DNA of 64,000 nt from Micrasema longulum (GCA_022494885.1 JAGVSM010001161.1:1-64000), one strand, 5' to 3'. Positions 1 to 10,879 are shown, numbered from the stretch's first letter. The notes: generated from the sequence alone by a model not told the origin. Made by a program: numbers and translations.

Positions 1-1440
1 TTTTATTTCCTTCTTTAATAACTATAAAAAAATAACATTTAATCGTGTAGAGAATACTTTATTTTTTCTTTTTAATGTTTCACAAAAATATTGTAACGTA
101 AGAAAGAAACTGTCCATTATTTATTATAGGATCAAAAATTCATTTACATTTTCTTGTATACCCACGAACAGACCATGCCTTGGTGGGATTTTTTCGTTTA
201 CTATTTTTACTATTAAAATGTCTTTCATTGCTATGTAATTATGCTTTATTTTTTGAAAAGTCTGTTTTACCTTTTATATTTATTGTAAAAAAGACAAAAA
301 AATATATATAAAAAAAGAGACATGCGTTAAGTGTTGTTTAATGGAATAAACAAGTGCGTTAATAAAAATAATAAAAAATGCGTTGGAGTCCATAAATCAT
401 AGACACTGTAACAAGAATTTGTAAATACAAAGAATATGTCAATGATTAACATGGAAAAATGTACTTTAACAACAATTAATTGATATTTGAACAAAGATAG
501 AGGTAAAACTTTAATCAAATTGAAATTTTCAATAAAACCGAACTAATATCAAAATCCCCCTTTTGTGCAGTTCAATTCATAGTTTTGTTTCGCCCTATTC
601 AACTTACACCCCTTTTGCCTTCACCTCTTCCTGCCTTTCTATCAACTCTGATAACTTCCTGATACATTAGCAATAAAAGATAATTACTTTTACATATAGA
701 AGTGTACGCTTATGAGTTTGAAAGTTAAATAACCTTTCGGGGTAGGTAGAAAACGTGAAAAGGAAATTCGTAAAAAAAATGTTCTCATCAAAGGAAATGT
801 GAAATATTATCATGTATTAGGTATTAACGTAAATTGTGTTTGTTCTTTTGTCCGATGAAGAGAAAACGAGGAAACAAAAAAATACAAATAAATAATCAAT
901 ACTGTATTCTCTTTCATTATTTCACAACAAATAAGTCTATAATTCATAGCATCTTCACAGTACACCGCGGAAATATTGCGGGCGGCTTAAGGAGCTTTAT
1001 TCTCTTGATAAAAATGCTTACATTCGTCTATTTGACATTCCATTTTAAAGGGTGTGTTAAGTAAATAACAGCATTTATCGATACTATTCCTGGCCGATTC
1101 CTTTCGTTCCCATCATTCTTTTGACCCATCCTTATGGTACCTACCTAACATCAACATAGAAGAAATTCAAAATTAGAAGATTCGAATTTAGAACAAAAAA
1201 AAAACAACATTTTTGACTTCACATAAAATCGGATAAAAAGTGGTTCGAATCGTCGCGCGTTGTGGGAAATATTGTTAAATTTTAAAGTTTATTTTGTCAT
1301 CCAGTGCCAGAAATTGAAGATCATTCAGATCATATAAAAGGTATCCATTCGATGTTCCTATTCTTTCTCAAATACTTCCCTATCACAAAACTATAAGAAA
1401 ATAGTTTTTCATTTACAGTCCGCATTTTCGTTAGCAGGTT
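1..1440. other. AT-rich stretch, no gene seen
   Basis: No convincing coding region or RNA gene. The only structure is at about 990-1075, which resembles 4365-4430 (both share a 'ccattttraaggst' type segment). That suggests an old interspersed repeat. Short ORFs here have AT-driven composition and no recognisable motif. Confidence 0.5.
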
Positions 1441-1466
1441 GTAATAAAAAAAAATAAAAAAAATGT

Positions 1467-1850
1467 AATCAAGATATTTACAACCACAATACACGAAATT
1501 CAAAGAGTCTTTATGTATCTTAATTTCACTCGACGAAGTTCGGCAAAAAGTCTCGGGAAAATATTGGTCATTTCCAATTCAATAAACTGCCCGATGAACT
1601 TATAAACAAAAAGTCGAAAGCAAATCTAAAAGCGTTGAAAAGAATAAATAGTACTTAAATCTTTTTGATATTGATGGTTATTAATATGGTTTATGTAGAT
1701 GGCGTATTATAATATGGTTATGTTATGCTTACGTTATTTCTAATATTATGTTTTCTTACTGTTATGTATTGTCACAAAAACGTTTTGTTTTTATCTATCG
1801 TCCCAAATGAGTTTTTTTTATAATTCATTGGAGTAAAATCTCTTGTTCGT
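1467..1850 (+). mobile_element. LINE relic: C-terminus of a Jockey-like ORF2 plus 3' UTR
   Basis: Positions 1467-1658 translate with one internal stop (about codon 19) into a segment containing YNHNTRNSK, then GHFQFNKLPDELINKKS and ANLKALKRI before a stop. The order 'Y.TRN ... FN.LPDEL ... K..LK' is the usual end of ORF2 in Jockey-type non-LTR retrotransposons, after the reverse transcriptase. Everything upstream is missing, so this is a 5'-truncated dead copy. The AT-rich tail up to about 1850 is probably its 3' UTR. Clade assignment is inference. Confidence 0.65.
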
Positions 1851-1889
1851 GCATTATATATTTTATTATTATTAATTATAATAATATAT

Positions 1890-2015
1890 GTAACCTAAAG
1901 GCAAACACAATATCTCATGGAGCAAAAAAAAGTATTTCGTATGAGGTGAAACCTTTACCATCTTTTTTACTTTTGATGCTCCTTTTTAAATTTGACACCA
2001 CTTATACTAGGGAAG
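1890..2015 (+). repeat. Interspersed repeat E, copy 1
   Basis: Shares ordered blocks with 4430-4590: 'gcaaa', 'agagcaaaaa', 'ttttgaygctc' and 'acaccacttat'. Both copies are the same way round and divergent. No coding potential or termini were identified. Confidence 0.45.
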
Positions 2016-2734
2016 AGAAACCACACTCGTGGCATAAAAAATATTTTTGAATTTATAATTTTAAATTCATGCAAAAACGGCCATTGCTTTGGCCACGCCC
2101 TTGATACGTCAGAATAAGTTAAATATTAGCCTTTGTTTTTGACAGTTTAATTTAAATCGATCGTAGGCGTCGTCACAATTGTGAAAGACAAATGTGTCAC
2201 GTTTTCGTGTAGATGTATTTGAAAAAACTTATTTTAAAATCATTTTTCCACAATATTCATATACATTTTGAAAATACAATTAATTTTTCTATTTCACATA
2301 TTTTTATCGGCATTCGTAGTATGTGACATTTTCCTATTGTAAATATAGAGAAAAGTCCACCTTGAAAGGTCGATATAAGAAGGTCGACATGAAATCTTTG
2401 TTGAAAAAGGTGGTTTTACATTTCCAGAATTTTTTCCTTATTGGCTATGAACCTCGAACCTCTGATACACGAGTCCATAACAATAGCCACTATGAAACAT
2501 CTGTTTAAACAAATCGTTTTTCTTGTTGTAACAAATTGCTCGAAAAAACAAATAAAATCTGTAAATATGACTTAATAAGGCTTAATATGACATAATATTA
2601 GAATAGTCCAGAAACCGCATACGCGCATTGAACTGAATCCGACTAAACTACTCACAAATGAGTAGTTTTACGTTTTGGCTATTAGGTACTCTGTAGATCT
2701 TGCTAAGTATGCAACTCCCGATTTAAATTCAATT

Positions 2735-2811
2735 ATGCCGTGTTGTGTCGTTTGCAAGTGTCAAAATACGGCTGGGATTAAAAGGGAATACGGTAGAATC
2801 ACATTTCATGT
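2735..2811 (+). CDS. Possible first coding exon of a THAP-domain protein
   Basis: Starts with ATG at 2735 and reads MPCCVVCKCQN, later RITFHV. It then meets a good splice donor (GTAAGA at 2812). THAP domains are zinc-binding C2CH DNA-binding modules that begin 'MPxxC..xxC.N' and continue to an F-H/R-F-P motif. They occur in P-element transposases and in host transcription factors. Here the starting Met-Pro, paired Cys, Asn and F-H are all present, and the exon ends exactly where THAP genes often carry an intron. The exon leaves phase 2. I could not find a following exon with the rest of the domain (W, second Cys/His pair), so it may be a fossil. The frame closes at TAA if not spliced. Confidence 0.42.
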
Positions 2812-2819
2812 GTAAGAAG

Positions 2820-3357
2820 CGAATTCAGAAGTAATATAATTTTAGAATTAGTTTATTTTACCATCTGTCAGATTGTTAAATAAAATTACGTCGAAATTTT
2901 GTTAATATTGCCAATGTTGTCTAATTTTTTACCCAACTTTCTATTAATAAGCCATAGTGTAATATTAAATGGTATTAATTTACTAAATTATTATTTAATG
3001 ATTTTCTTTTACGTTTGCCTGACCTGTTTTTTTATATATCCAGTCATTTAAATATGTTTTGTTGTAAAATAACGTAAAATGTGACATTATCTTAAATTTG
3101 TGTATATTGTTTACGGTCTGGCAACATAACGGGACCACTTCACGCATGCGCGCAGGTGGGATGTCGGGTAGAGGGGGGACTTTTGAACTCAGTACGATGT
3201 ATGCAAACTAAGTTCTACGCGCCTCCTGGTATATAATAATTTTATGGGTTTATGTTTCATATATTTAATAATGATGATCCATAAATTATATTAAAAATAA
3301 AACCTTTCTTAAATATTATTTTATTTTTAAAAAAATGTTAGTTAAAAAAATTAATCG
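2820..3357. other. Intergenic; CpG-richer patch near the tRNA
   Basis: No gene. 3110-3235 is clearly richer in G+C than its surroundings (a palindromic 'gcatgcgcgc' and a G-run) and then returns to AT-rich DNA before the tRNA. No repeat partner was recognised for it. Confidence 0.4.
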
Positions 3358-3429
3358 TGCGACGGCCGGGAATCGAACCCGGATCAACTGCTTGGAAGGC
3401 AACTATGCTGACCATTACACCACCATCGC
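3358..3429 (-). tRNA. tRNA-Gly (anticodon TCC)
   Basis: The minus strand folds as a 72-nt tRNA. The acceptor stem is GCGATGG/CCGTCGC (one T-G wobble). The D arm contains an A box around GTGGTGTAATGG. The anticodon stem-loop TTGCCTTCCAAGCAG carries TCC. The T arm CCGGGTTCGATTCCCGG contains a perfect B box. The discriminator is A. A run of seven T residues follows on the minus strand within about ten bases, a good RNA polymerase III terminator. No intron. The SINE heads in this window differ from it in having degraded stems and body sequence attached, so this is the one real tRNA gene I accept. Confidence 0.95.
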
Positions 3430-3930
3430 ATGCCGTAGTTCGGCGAATATTGTGAACTTCAATCAAATGTAAAATGTTTCGTTGAATTATTTTTAATTTC
3501 GTTCCACATACCTACTTCATACATTATGGCCAGACGTACAGTGTACTTTCTATTTTTATACACACTCTTACCTGTGATAATTACTAGAAATAGCAACTTG
3601 AATTCACTATCGTTTTGAGAAGCATTAATGACTGTTTGCTTTTATTAGTATTTTTTAAAAGATAATTGCATAATTTTGGACTTTTTAACTCATGTTTAGT
3701 CAATGTTATCTTGAATATCATATTTTTAATGGGTAAAATTTACAATATTTGGTCTAAACTGTTAAGGGAGATTGTACCGAATAGCGTTATCCGTGTGGCG
3801 AAACATATTGGCGAAAGTGTATATTATACATTATTTAATGTCCTGCCGGTAAAACAAATTCGTCATTTGAAATTAATTGTAGATTACTTAATTAATTTAA
3901 AGCATAAAAAAAAAGTTTTTTATTACCTGA
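3430..3930. other. AT-rich stretch, nothing recognised
   Basis: An open frame runs from 3666 to 4052 but has no known motif and ends inside a SINE-C copy, so it is not treated as a gene. Confidence 0.4.
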
Positions 3931-4030
3931 TTGTGGTCCCGTGGCTACTCACGGATCAGAGATACGAGGTTCAAACTCTACTACCACAAATTGATTCCCA
4001 TTTTACAATTCTAAGTTATTATCAACTCGT
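3931..4030 (+). mobile_element. SINE-C, tRNA-like head
   Basis: Starts TTGTGGTCCCGTGG and has a box-B-like GAGGTTCAAACTC. The same head occurs at 47869, 62289 and, reversed, 37236-37299. Polymerase III transcribed SINE by design. The body after the head is short and degraded. Confidence 0.6.
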
Positions 4031-4364
4031 TGAAAATGTCTCTCAACATTGAAATATGTGGGTAAATCACAAGGCAAATATTCATTAAAAAAAATAAAAA
4101 AATTAAGAACTTGGTTTCCTGGTGTTTCCCCGAATTGCAAATTACTTCGGATAAATAATATTAAATTACTTTATTCTTAGATTGTTCAATTTTTAATTTG
4201 CGTTAAACTAAGATTGTTTAACCTTTTTAATAACTATTTATATTTAATACACATGTGTGTATTTTGTGTTTATGACTGTATTTATTAGTCATTTATGTAT
4301 TCTCCTTCAATATTTAACAATTTTACGAGCAGCATTGACCGCAAACAGATCGAGGTGTCGAAAA

Positions 4365-4590
4365 TGCTATCTTTCGTTTACTTGAAATTCCATTTTGAAG
4401 GCTAGTCGTCTAATAAAATAATATATGTAACGTAAAAGCAAATTTAGTGTCTTATAGAGCAAAAACTTTGCTTACAAATGACGTATGGCTTTAACCATTT
4501 TGTTTTAATTTTGACGCTCATTTTAATTTTAATTTGAAAAAAAGCGGACACATCTCACCCCAACACCACTTATAGTTACAGAAGATAGTT
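4365..4590 (+). repeat. Interspersed repeat E, copy 2
   Basis: 4365-4430 matches about 990-1075 and 4430-4590 matches 1890-2015. The two blocks are contiguous here but about 800 bp apart at the first site, where the LINE relic and tail at 1467-1850 lie between them. This suggests an insertion split copy 1. Confidence 0.4.
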
Positions 4591-4731
4591 AAAAAATGTA
4601 TTTGAAATCATTTTATTTAAATTATTTATTGACAATTTTTGATGGAATTCCATTGTAATTATGTAATAACTTATATTTTCATGTAAGTTATTAATTTGAA
4701 AATACTTGTTACCCTTCCACTTATTTATTTG

Positions 4732-4775
4732 ACCAATTAGCGCTTTCACCCTCTAATGGGCATCTTCAGACTGGT
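4732..4775 (-). ncRNA. Hammerhead-like ribozyme motif (best example)
   Basis: On the minus strand: stem I 5' strand ACCAGT, core CTGAAGA, one extra T, stem II GCCC-loop ATTAGA-GGGT, GAAA, then the self-complementary GCGC, then TA, then stem I 3' strand ATTGGT. Stem I pairs over six positions (one G-U), and stem II pairs over four (one G-U). The conserved core letters of a hammerhead are all present except for the inserted T before stem II. GCGC cannot make a hairpin by itself but can pair with another copy, which implies cleavage as a dimer, predicted 3' of the A in TA. Activity is inference. Confidence 0.65.
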
Positions 4776-5215
4776 AAATATTATACAGTGTAAGGATAAT
4801 TGATATAAAACTAAATATTATCTAATGTGTAGGTACATTTAAAAATAAATTGGAAAATATACAATACGCAATATTTCAACGGAACAGAGTGAGATAAATT
4901 ATTGAAACATGTGTTTGCGGTGTACTTTAAGAGAATTATAGCGATAGAATTTTAATAAATCAGCAGATAGAATTCAAAAACTCACCCTTATTAGCCCCCT
5001 TAGTTGGACCATGTACATTGTAATAAAACAATAAATGTTTTTCAAATAATATAATCTTCTCTTAAAGTACACCGCCAACACGTGTTTCAATAATTTGTCT
5101 CACTTTGTTCTATTGAAATATTGCGTATTGTGTCTTTTCAACCTATTTTTAAATGTACCTACACTTTAGATAATATTTAGTTTTATATAAATTATCCTTA
5201 CACTGTATAATATTC

Positions 5216-5259
5216 ACCAGTCTGAAGATGCCCATTAGAGGATGAAAGCGCTAATTGGT
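5216..5259 (+). ncRNA. Hammerhead-like ribozyme motif, right arm
   Basis: Same motif as 4732-4775 on the plus strand. Core, GAAA, GCGC, TA and stem I (ACCAGT/ATTGGT) are intact. Stem II has changed from GGGT to GGAT on its 3' side, giving one C-A mismatch, so this copy is probably weaker. Confidence 0.6.
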
Positions 5260-5329
5260 CAAATAAATAAGAGGCAGTGTACCAAGTATTTTAAAATTTA
5301 TAACTTATATGTAAATATAAGTTACAACA

Positions 5330-5731
5330 TCAGGATATGAAATTAACAAATTTTCCCATTATCTTAATTATGGGTATTTTTAATAGCTAATTCAAAGTTT
5401 TGGGGAGGTTTGATTTATCAAATAATAGCTCTCGTGCAATCAAAAATTTTGTGTAGGCAACTAACGAGTAGGTCCTTTCAATCTAACAGTAGCCAGGATT
5501 ATATTAACTTGTTTATACCGTGTCCTGGTAAGTTGCAAGCTGTTTGGTGCAAGGCGCCATAAGGTACGGACTTCTAAGGAAAAAATGACTTGGTAGCATT
5601 CACAGGGATTTCTACCGATATAAAAGAAAAGTTTGATGTCGTAAATAATATGACATTGATAATAATGACAGTGGAATTTTTCTTTTTTTTTTATAAATAA
5701 ATAGACTATCAAGCTAAGATATTTTTTTTTA
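5330..5731. other. No gene seen
   Basis: An 83-codon minus-strand frame (5461-5712) has no recognised motif and codes through low-complexity AT. It is left unannotated. Confidence 0.4.
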
Positions 5732-6440
5732 TTGAATTATTATGTATTGTTTTATCAAACAGTAAATAAATCACTGACATTACTTGGCTTCATTAACAGA
5801 ATATCCTCTGATTTTACTAATGTCCGTACAATCAAAACTCTTTATTGCTCAACTGTTCGCCCTCTTCTAGAATATGCTTCCGTGGTCTGGTCTCCATTCT
5901 ATGTCAATCGCATAAATCACATTGAATCAGTCCTACATCGCTTGTTTCGAAAAATAGCGTGGATGCTTGGACTAGCGAAAGATAATTATTCTTATGCTGA
6001 AATAGAGTCAATGTTAAGTATTTCTAGTCTACAAAAACGAAGAACTAATATTGACTCCATATATATGTTCGGCATACTAAATGGTATAATCGATGTTCCA
6101 TCATTACTGGGACAAGTAAAATTCAATATTTCGACTCGTAGATTGAGAAACAATGAAGTACTGTTCATCGATCAGCATAGAACAAACTATGGCCTTAATT
6201 CTCCAATGACCCGTTTTTGTCGTATTGTTAACTCAAGACAAGATCTGGACTTTTTTGGTTTAAGTTTACAACGATTTAAACGTGCACTAAATAAATAGTC
6301 CAGATTTTGTCTGGATGTCCCTTATGTTTGTCAATGCTTCTTTTATTTTTTTGAATGTTTTAAACTAATCTTTTATTGTAAAATTTAAACCCTGTAAATT
6401 ACATGGACAATGTTCGTTAATAAATAAATTAATTAATTAA
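5732..6440 (+). mobile_element. CR1/Jockey-like LINE, 3' end with 188-codon ORF fragment
   Basis: The open frame 5732-6298 gives LLGFINRISSDF, TLYCSTVRPLLEYASVVWSP, INHIESVLHRLFRKIAW, SLQKRRTNID, RTNYGLNSPMTRFCR and DLDFFGLSLQRFKRALNK. This is the region after the reverse-transcriptase palm in CR1/Jockey-type ORF2 (the 'LV/TVRP.LEY.S.VW.P' block, then 'RR', then 'FK' at the end). No YADD motif is included: the copy is 5'-truncated. The stop is followed by a 3' UTR and an (AATT/ATTA) tail at about 6420-6440. The frame is unbroken, so the copy is relatively young. Related copies: 11490, 34974 (minus), 49015 and 52747. Confidence 0.88.
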
Positions 6441-6479
6441 TCATCGCTACGAATTTTAAAGGTCTCTAATTTTGCTGTT

Positions 6480-6960
6480 TATCCTAGCGTGACGTCACTC
6501 GTTCTCCACGGTGATTTGTCCTAATTGGGGGGTTAGCTTCCCGGAAACCGAAAATATATTACAACATTTTATGACTGATTGATTTAGAAGAACTTGTGAC
6601 GTAGTTCAAAGTAGTTCATTTTTATAAAAAACATTTTTTTTACTTCAGCACTTGAAAGTTGGTTACAAAAACTGTTTTCAATTCTTTTTTATTAAAAACA
6701 AATTTAAAACGAACTACTTTGTTCACTAGTTATATAAATCAATCAACGATAAGAGAGATGAGGATGATTTCCGGTTTACATACCATCAACGGACCGAGAA
6801 TAATCTGAAGAGAACTTGAGACGTCACATGCGTAATTTCAGAAATACAAAACTTATGGCGCTGATAATACAATACATCAACATTCAAAAAATATGTTTTT
6901 GGTTTAGTTCAATAGTCTTTTAACAAATAAAAATAAACACTGAACTACTTTAGTAAATGC
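6480..6960 (+). repeat. Interspersed repeat F
   Basis: The segment around 6740-6870 ('gataagagag', 'ttccggtttac', 'cttgagacgtcac', 'ggcgctgataa') is matched in reverse by 39540-39715. The 'gcgctgataatac' end also occurs at about 31470. No coding capacity. Full element borders unknown. Confidence 0.45.
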
Positions 6961-7084
6961 TCCAATTTTTACATCACTGAAATTTGTTAATAAACAATAT
7001 TTTGTATTTGTATACAAATTTGGATTTTACTCTCCAGTTAGTTACGTTAAAATTTATTGCAACAAGATGGAAAACATTTTATTG

Positions 7085-7560
7085 AAGGGTATATGAAAGA
7101 CTAAGAATTAAGAGGGCTAATGATCTGTCATTGGCTAGTTTAAGTGGCCACTTTACATGTTTTGTAACATTCACCATCCTGTCCATGTTTGAACATCCAC
7201 ACTTCCTCAATTCTGCCTTTTTGAAGCAAAAGAGCTTAAATCTTTATTGACGTAAGTGAGAATTCACCTACTTGGCAATGCCAGAAATACATTAAAAAAA
7301 ATCTTGATTAGCTGAATCATTTCATTTTATTATTTTATTTTAGCTGGATTAATGCCACACACATTAATAAAGGTTTTAGTGCTTTTACTTCTCAAAAGTC
7401 AACAGTGGAGTGGAATCCCGCTTTGGATACTAACATTCGGGCAAATTCTAAATATTTTTCAATTTATTATCTATAACACTGATGTAAAATCGGGTGGGAA
7501 TACTTTTAACCTTTTTCTAGAGGCATCGAGACATACTGTTAAATAATTCTTGTTCTATGA
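7085..7560 (+). mobile_element. FB foldback family, degraded copy
   Basis: 7110-7205 carries the family core: 'ctgtcattggctagtttaag', 'tggccacttta', 'gtaacattcaccat' and 'gtttgaacatcc'. 7325-7560 carries the other internal part ('ataaaggttttag', 'cttctcaaaagtcaacag'). No terminal repeats are left intact. See 25884-26264 for the best copy. Confidence 0.6.
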
Positions 7561-7974
7561 TTTATAAAAATTAAAATGCAATTTAGGCTTATATGGCAAA
7601 ATAAATTAAAAATCATAATCACACTGGTCATCTAACAAACAAGCAATCCTAGTCACTGCCAATAACTGACTGATTGAACAAATTTATTCTTTTGTTATTG
7701 TCTCTTTTACACAAACACCGGCCACAAAATAGCATTTCTGTTTTCCTTGTCATAATTTCTATTCCCGTGCTATTTCTAATACAGTAAAACCGATTATTGC
7801 GATATTGGCATCACTTCCATTCATACAATTGAAACCCTCAGTATCAAAGATGGTCAAACGCTAAAAGTATTGTCAAAAGCGACCAACTGCATATATATAG
7901 TAGGATAATTAACATAGCACCATTTTTGTGAAAATCACCTCAAGGGCGCTGTACAATAAATAAAAATCCCAGCT

Positions 7975-8235
7975 TGTCTTGCAGCTACAGAGCGCATAGA
8001 TGGTTGGGATTCTAGTTCCTCGTTTCCAATAAAGATCAATTTAAATTATAACAGATGAAAGCTTTATTACAACACACCTTGCAGCTACAAAACACATGGT
8101 AAGAAATATATCCCCCAATACATTTTTTTTCAAATTGACAAAGAAATTTAGTGTATTCATGACAATAAAAAAGAGTAAGATTACATCACGTCTTGCAGCT
8201 AAAAAGTGGATGGACGAGTGGAATTCTAGCAAGTT
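7975..8235 (+). repeat. Local direct repeats around 'cttgcagct'
   Basis: 'tcttgcagct' followed by 'a..aag/cag...gcatagatgg' and 'attctag' occurs at about 7977-8017 and again at about 8190-8231. A shorter version lies at 8079-8095. The repeats may mark duplications in a larger unit. No function assigned. Confidence 0.35.
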
Positions 8236-8534
8236 AAAACGATATCAATAAATTCACAAAAAATAAAGGTGAACATAGAACATGATAAATTTGTTAAGTG
8301 TTCATGCCAAGAAGTGAGCAATAAAAAACGAAATAAATAAAGCACTGTTTCAACATTTTGGTTAACAAAATAAAAATATAATATTCTGATGCTTATTTTT
8401 TTAATACTTAATAAAAATAGAGTTTCTCATTATATTAACGTTTGGGTTAATTGTTCAAAGTGCTAGTGGCACCAAATTTTACCAAAAAAAAAAAATTTTT
8501 GTAAACGTTTAAATTAAAAAGTGCTACGACAGAT

Positions 8535-8785
8535 ATTCATTTTTTTCGAGAGTAGGTATGGAATCGTTTGGCTATCTTTGATACAAAAGGTCTCAATTAA
8601 TCTTCGCATAGCAAGGATAAATATTTGTTGTATCCAGCATGTTTTTACAAACTTTACTTTACACCGGTGTGAATATGGAAATTTAAAGATTACGAAAAAT
8701 CAACTTCATCATTTAAATAAATAATAAAGATATATCAAGTCTAGTATTCTGTGAAGACTCGTGTTACATCTTTGCCACAAATAAT
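8535..8785 (-). mobile_element. Family-B element fragment (TTAA type)
   Basis: In reverse it follows the left half of the 22679-23285 element: a remnant of the TGATGTCACA block at 8760-8785, then the 'tatatctct' and 'ttttcacac' blocks, then 'cttgctacgcgaaga'. Diverged, with only the left half present. Confidence 0.5.
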
Positions 8786-9215
8786 TTTAAAAAAAAACTA
8801 AAAAAAACTTTCTCTTTGGAGAAAGTAAAAGTCTACCACCTACTATGGCAGGGCAGAAAAATCAACCAGAGGGAGTATTATTTTCTATCCGATTTTCGGT
8901 TTTTGCCACCTTAATGGAGAAAGCAGCCGACGACCACTCCCCCATAATTTTCCCTAGTTTTTACCGACTTTGTAAAAGAAATTGTGCAGACTTTGTGCCT
9001 TTTACTATGAAAATAAACCGACTCCACATGCCTGTTTCACACGTATCATCAAAACCCACACGGCACGGTAAAATTTGGGTGGATTGACAATGTTTATATT
9101 ATTTTGTATTTTAAATTATTTCATCTGCATACTAGGCAACCCCGAAAACACTTTTATTTTTTATACTTCTTCTTGGGCCAGCTGTTCAGTCCAAATAATT
9201 TAATCAGTCAATCTC

Positions 9216-9480
9216 GGCCTCGTAGTGTAAGATTCAGCGCGTTTGCCTACCATGCAAGAGGTCTTGGGTTCGATTCCCGACATGGTTGAAATGAAATATT
9301 TATTTGAAAGGGTTGTTTTCACACCAGTAAATTTATAGTCCCTGAACTGGTACCTGAAGCGTAAGACTGATTATCTTATCTTCATGTAACCAAAACAAAA
9401 TCATCGAGATACGCTGCGATTGGTATACCAATGCAGTACCCTATTCAGCATTAGGTGAGGAAAGGGAATGATGATGATAA
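9216..9480 (+). mobile_element. SINE-A, full-length copy
   Basis: The tRNA-like head GGCCTCGTAGTGTAAG...GGTTCGATTCCC resembles tRNA-Gly by its anticodon arm (TTTGCCTACCATGCAAG). The body has an ATGAAATATTTATTTGAAAG block and a tail CTTATCTTCATGTAAC...GGAATGATGATGATAA. Boxes A and B imply polymerase III transcription. The ending is a short TGATGA repeat. Other copies: 15905, 27042 (minus), 36118, 47334 (minus), 61787 (minus) and 63051. Confidence 0.88.
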
Positions 9481-9499
9481 TGAATTTAATCAGAATCTT

Positions 9500-9675
9500 A
9501 CACGCATCAATTAATGTTTTGGCTCTTTGACTTCACAAAGATCATCTGATGGAATAATTGAAGGAGCATAGATGTTAAAATATAGGCAGAATGGTGAATG
9601 TTATACAGTTTGTAAAATGGCTACATAAATAAGCCAATGACAGGTCATTAGTCCTGTTAATACCCAGACTTCAGT
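9500..9675 (-). mobile_element. FB foldback family fragment
   Basis: Reverse orientation of the family core: 'gcagaatggtgaatgttata', 'gccaatgacaggtcatt'. It is followed by 'cttcagtattcatttctt' where intact copies have 'cttctatattccctt'. Confidence 0.65.
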
Positions 9676-9789
9676 ATTCATTTCTTTAAAATACTAATCA
9701 TTTCTGTTATTGTAAATTAATATTGATAGCTCCAAGAGGGTTGAATTCAAGTATTTTCTACAAAAAATTAGACCAACTAAAACTGTTAA

Positions 9790-9905
9790 GTGTATTTATA
9801 TTTATTTATTTATAAATTAATCTCAAATTACATCTGTTAACATACATATTCACTATCATATCATGGCTTTTTATGCTGTGCCGGTGTTAAGCCACAATAA
9901 TTATT
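9790..9905 (-). mobile_element. LINE 3' tail
   Basis: The minus strand ends in a (AAATAAATAT)-type tail at 9793-9813. It is preceded by the region 'TGGCTTAACACCGGCACAGC...AAGCCATG', a likely GGCTT/AAGCC stem. One of about a dozen such ends in the window. Confidence 0.55.
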
Positions 9906-10096
9906 AACAACGAAATATAGAGTAATCTAATATTAATCATAATTGCGAATGATACATTATTAAAATTAAAAAATATCAGTCCAAATATGAGAAAAAACAT
10001 TATTTTTAATTTCAAAATCATTTTTCACTTTGTGATATGACATTTTACACCTATTCATTAATAAATGTGTCTAATCAACTTCAACTTTAAAGTTAT

Positions 10097-10138
10097 ACGT
10101 TGACCGGTTGTAAGGTTACTAACTCATCATCAGGAATT
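10097..10138 (-). ncRNA. Decayed hammerhead-like motif
   Basis: The minus strand has CTGATGA, extra T, a GAG...CTT stem II remnant, CAA in place of GAAA, then CCGG and TC. Stem I no longer pairs. The flank (TTCTAAGTAAGTTCAATTC) matches the Penelope-associated copies at 52447-52525 and 53378-53435, so it is the same family and inactive. Confidence 0.5.
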
Positions 10139-10339
10139 GAACTTACTTAGAATTAATCGCTTCAATATTTATACAACTCTAAAACTAAATCTTTACCATT
10201 ACTTAAATTGAATTTACACTCTTATTTTATATAATTTATGAAAGATGTTAAAGTTCTATAATTGAGAATATATGTAAAGAACGTTAGTTATGCTCACTTA
10301 AAAAATGTATTTATTTGATGTATTCTTGTTGAACTTCCA

Positions 10340-10367
10340 AATAAATTTAAAAAAAAAAAAAAAAAAA
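10340..10367 (+). repeat. AATAAA plus poly(A) run
   Basis: AATAAA at 10340-10345 is followed by about 19 A residues. This is a signature of retroposed RNA. The sequence just upstream was not identified. Confidence 0.5.
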
Positions 10368-10879
10368 GTGGTTTATCCAAATTTATAAATAAATAAGTGT
10401 GAATTTTTAAAACAAATTTAAAACTTGTATTAAGACGCATCAATTTCCTAAAAACAAACTCACCAAAACAAACTAAAAACCAATTAAAAAAAATATCGTT
10501 TTTTGAAAAAGCAATATTTTATCGTGTATATTTCAGTAATTTATACTCGTGTTAAGTGCTAAGGAAATATTGAAGAAAACTGTTAACTCGCAAAAAGGAA
10601 ATATCACTTTCTGCAAATACCGATAAAAACATGTGAAATGGATTAAGAAAAAATAATTGTGTTTTCAAAAGCAATATGAATATTGAAGAAAAATAATTTC
10701 AAACCTTATTTTAGAAATCTAATCTTTAAAAAATAAGTCATTGTAAAAACGCGACATGATTGACCTTGACAATTGTGTCGTCAAGATTCGTGACGATGTT
10801 CTATTTAAATTTAAATGGTCACAAACGAAGTTCAAAATTTAACCGAATCGTGACGTATTAGGGGAGGGAAGTGGCCAAT

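Larger units (their letters stand above)
4665..5326. mobile_element. Long inverted repeat with a hammerhead-like motif in each arm
   Basis: Left arm about 4665-4936 and right arm about 5056-5326 are reverse complements over roughly 270 bp with scattered mismatches and small indels. The spacer is about 120 bp and AT-rich. Each arm holds one hammerhead-like motif (4732-4775 minus; 5216-5259 plus), both reading outward. A single arm of the same family occurs at 38222-38555. No coding sequence. The form suits a Penelope-like element with inverted terminal copies, or a foldback element derived from one. Confidence 0.8.

Noticed and set aside
2440..2495. Reversed SINE-C head
   Set aside because: 'cgaacctctgatacacgagt' resembles the reversed head at 37236-37299, but box A is not recognisable and no body follows.
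3666..4052. 128-codon plus-strand ORF
   Set aside because: No known motif, AT-driven composition, and its last 40 codons are a SINE-C copy.
7780..7830. Transposon end 'cagtaaaaccgattattgcg'
   Set aside because: It resembles pogo-type ends, but no inverted partner was found in the window.
8845..9087. 80-codon plus-strand ORF
   Set aside because: The end of the frame (near 9065-9087) is mirrored at 57640-57680, so it is probably part of a repeat. No motif found.
9216..9290. tRNA gene by boxes A and B
   Set aside because: The acceptor stem does not pair and a shared SINE body and TGATGA tail follow. The same holds for the heads at 15905, 27307, 43126, 50661, 62054 and 62289.
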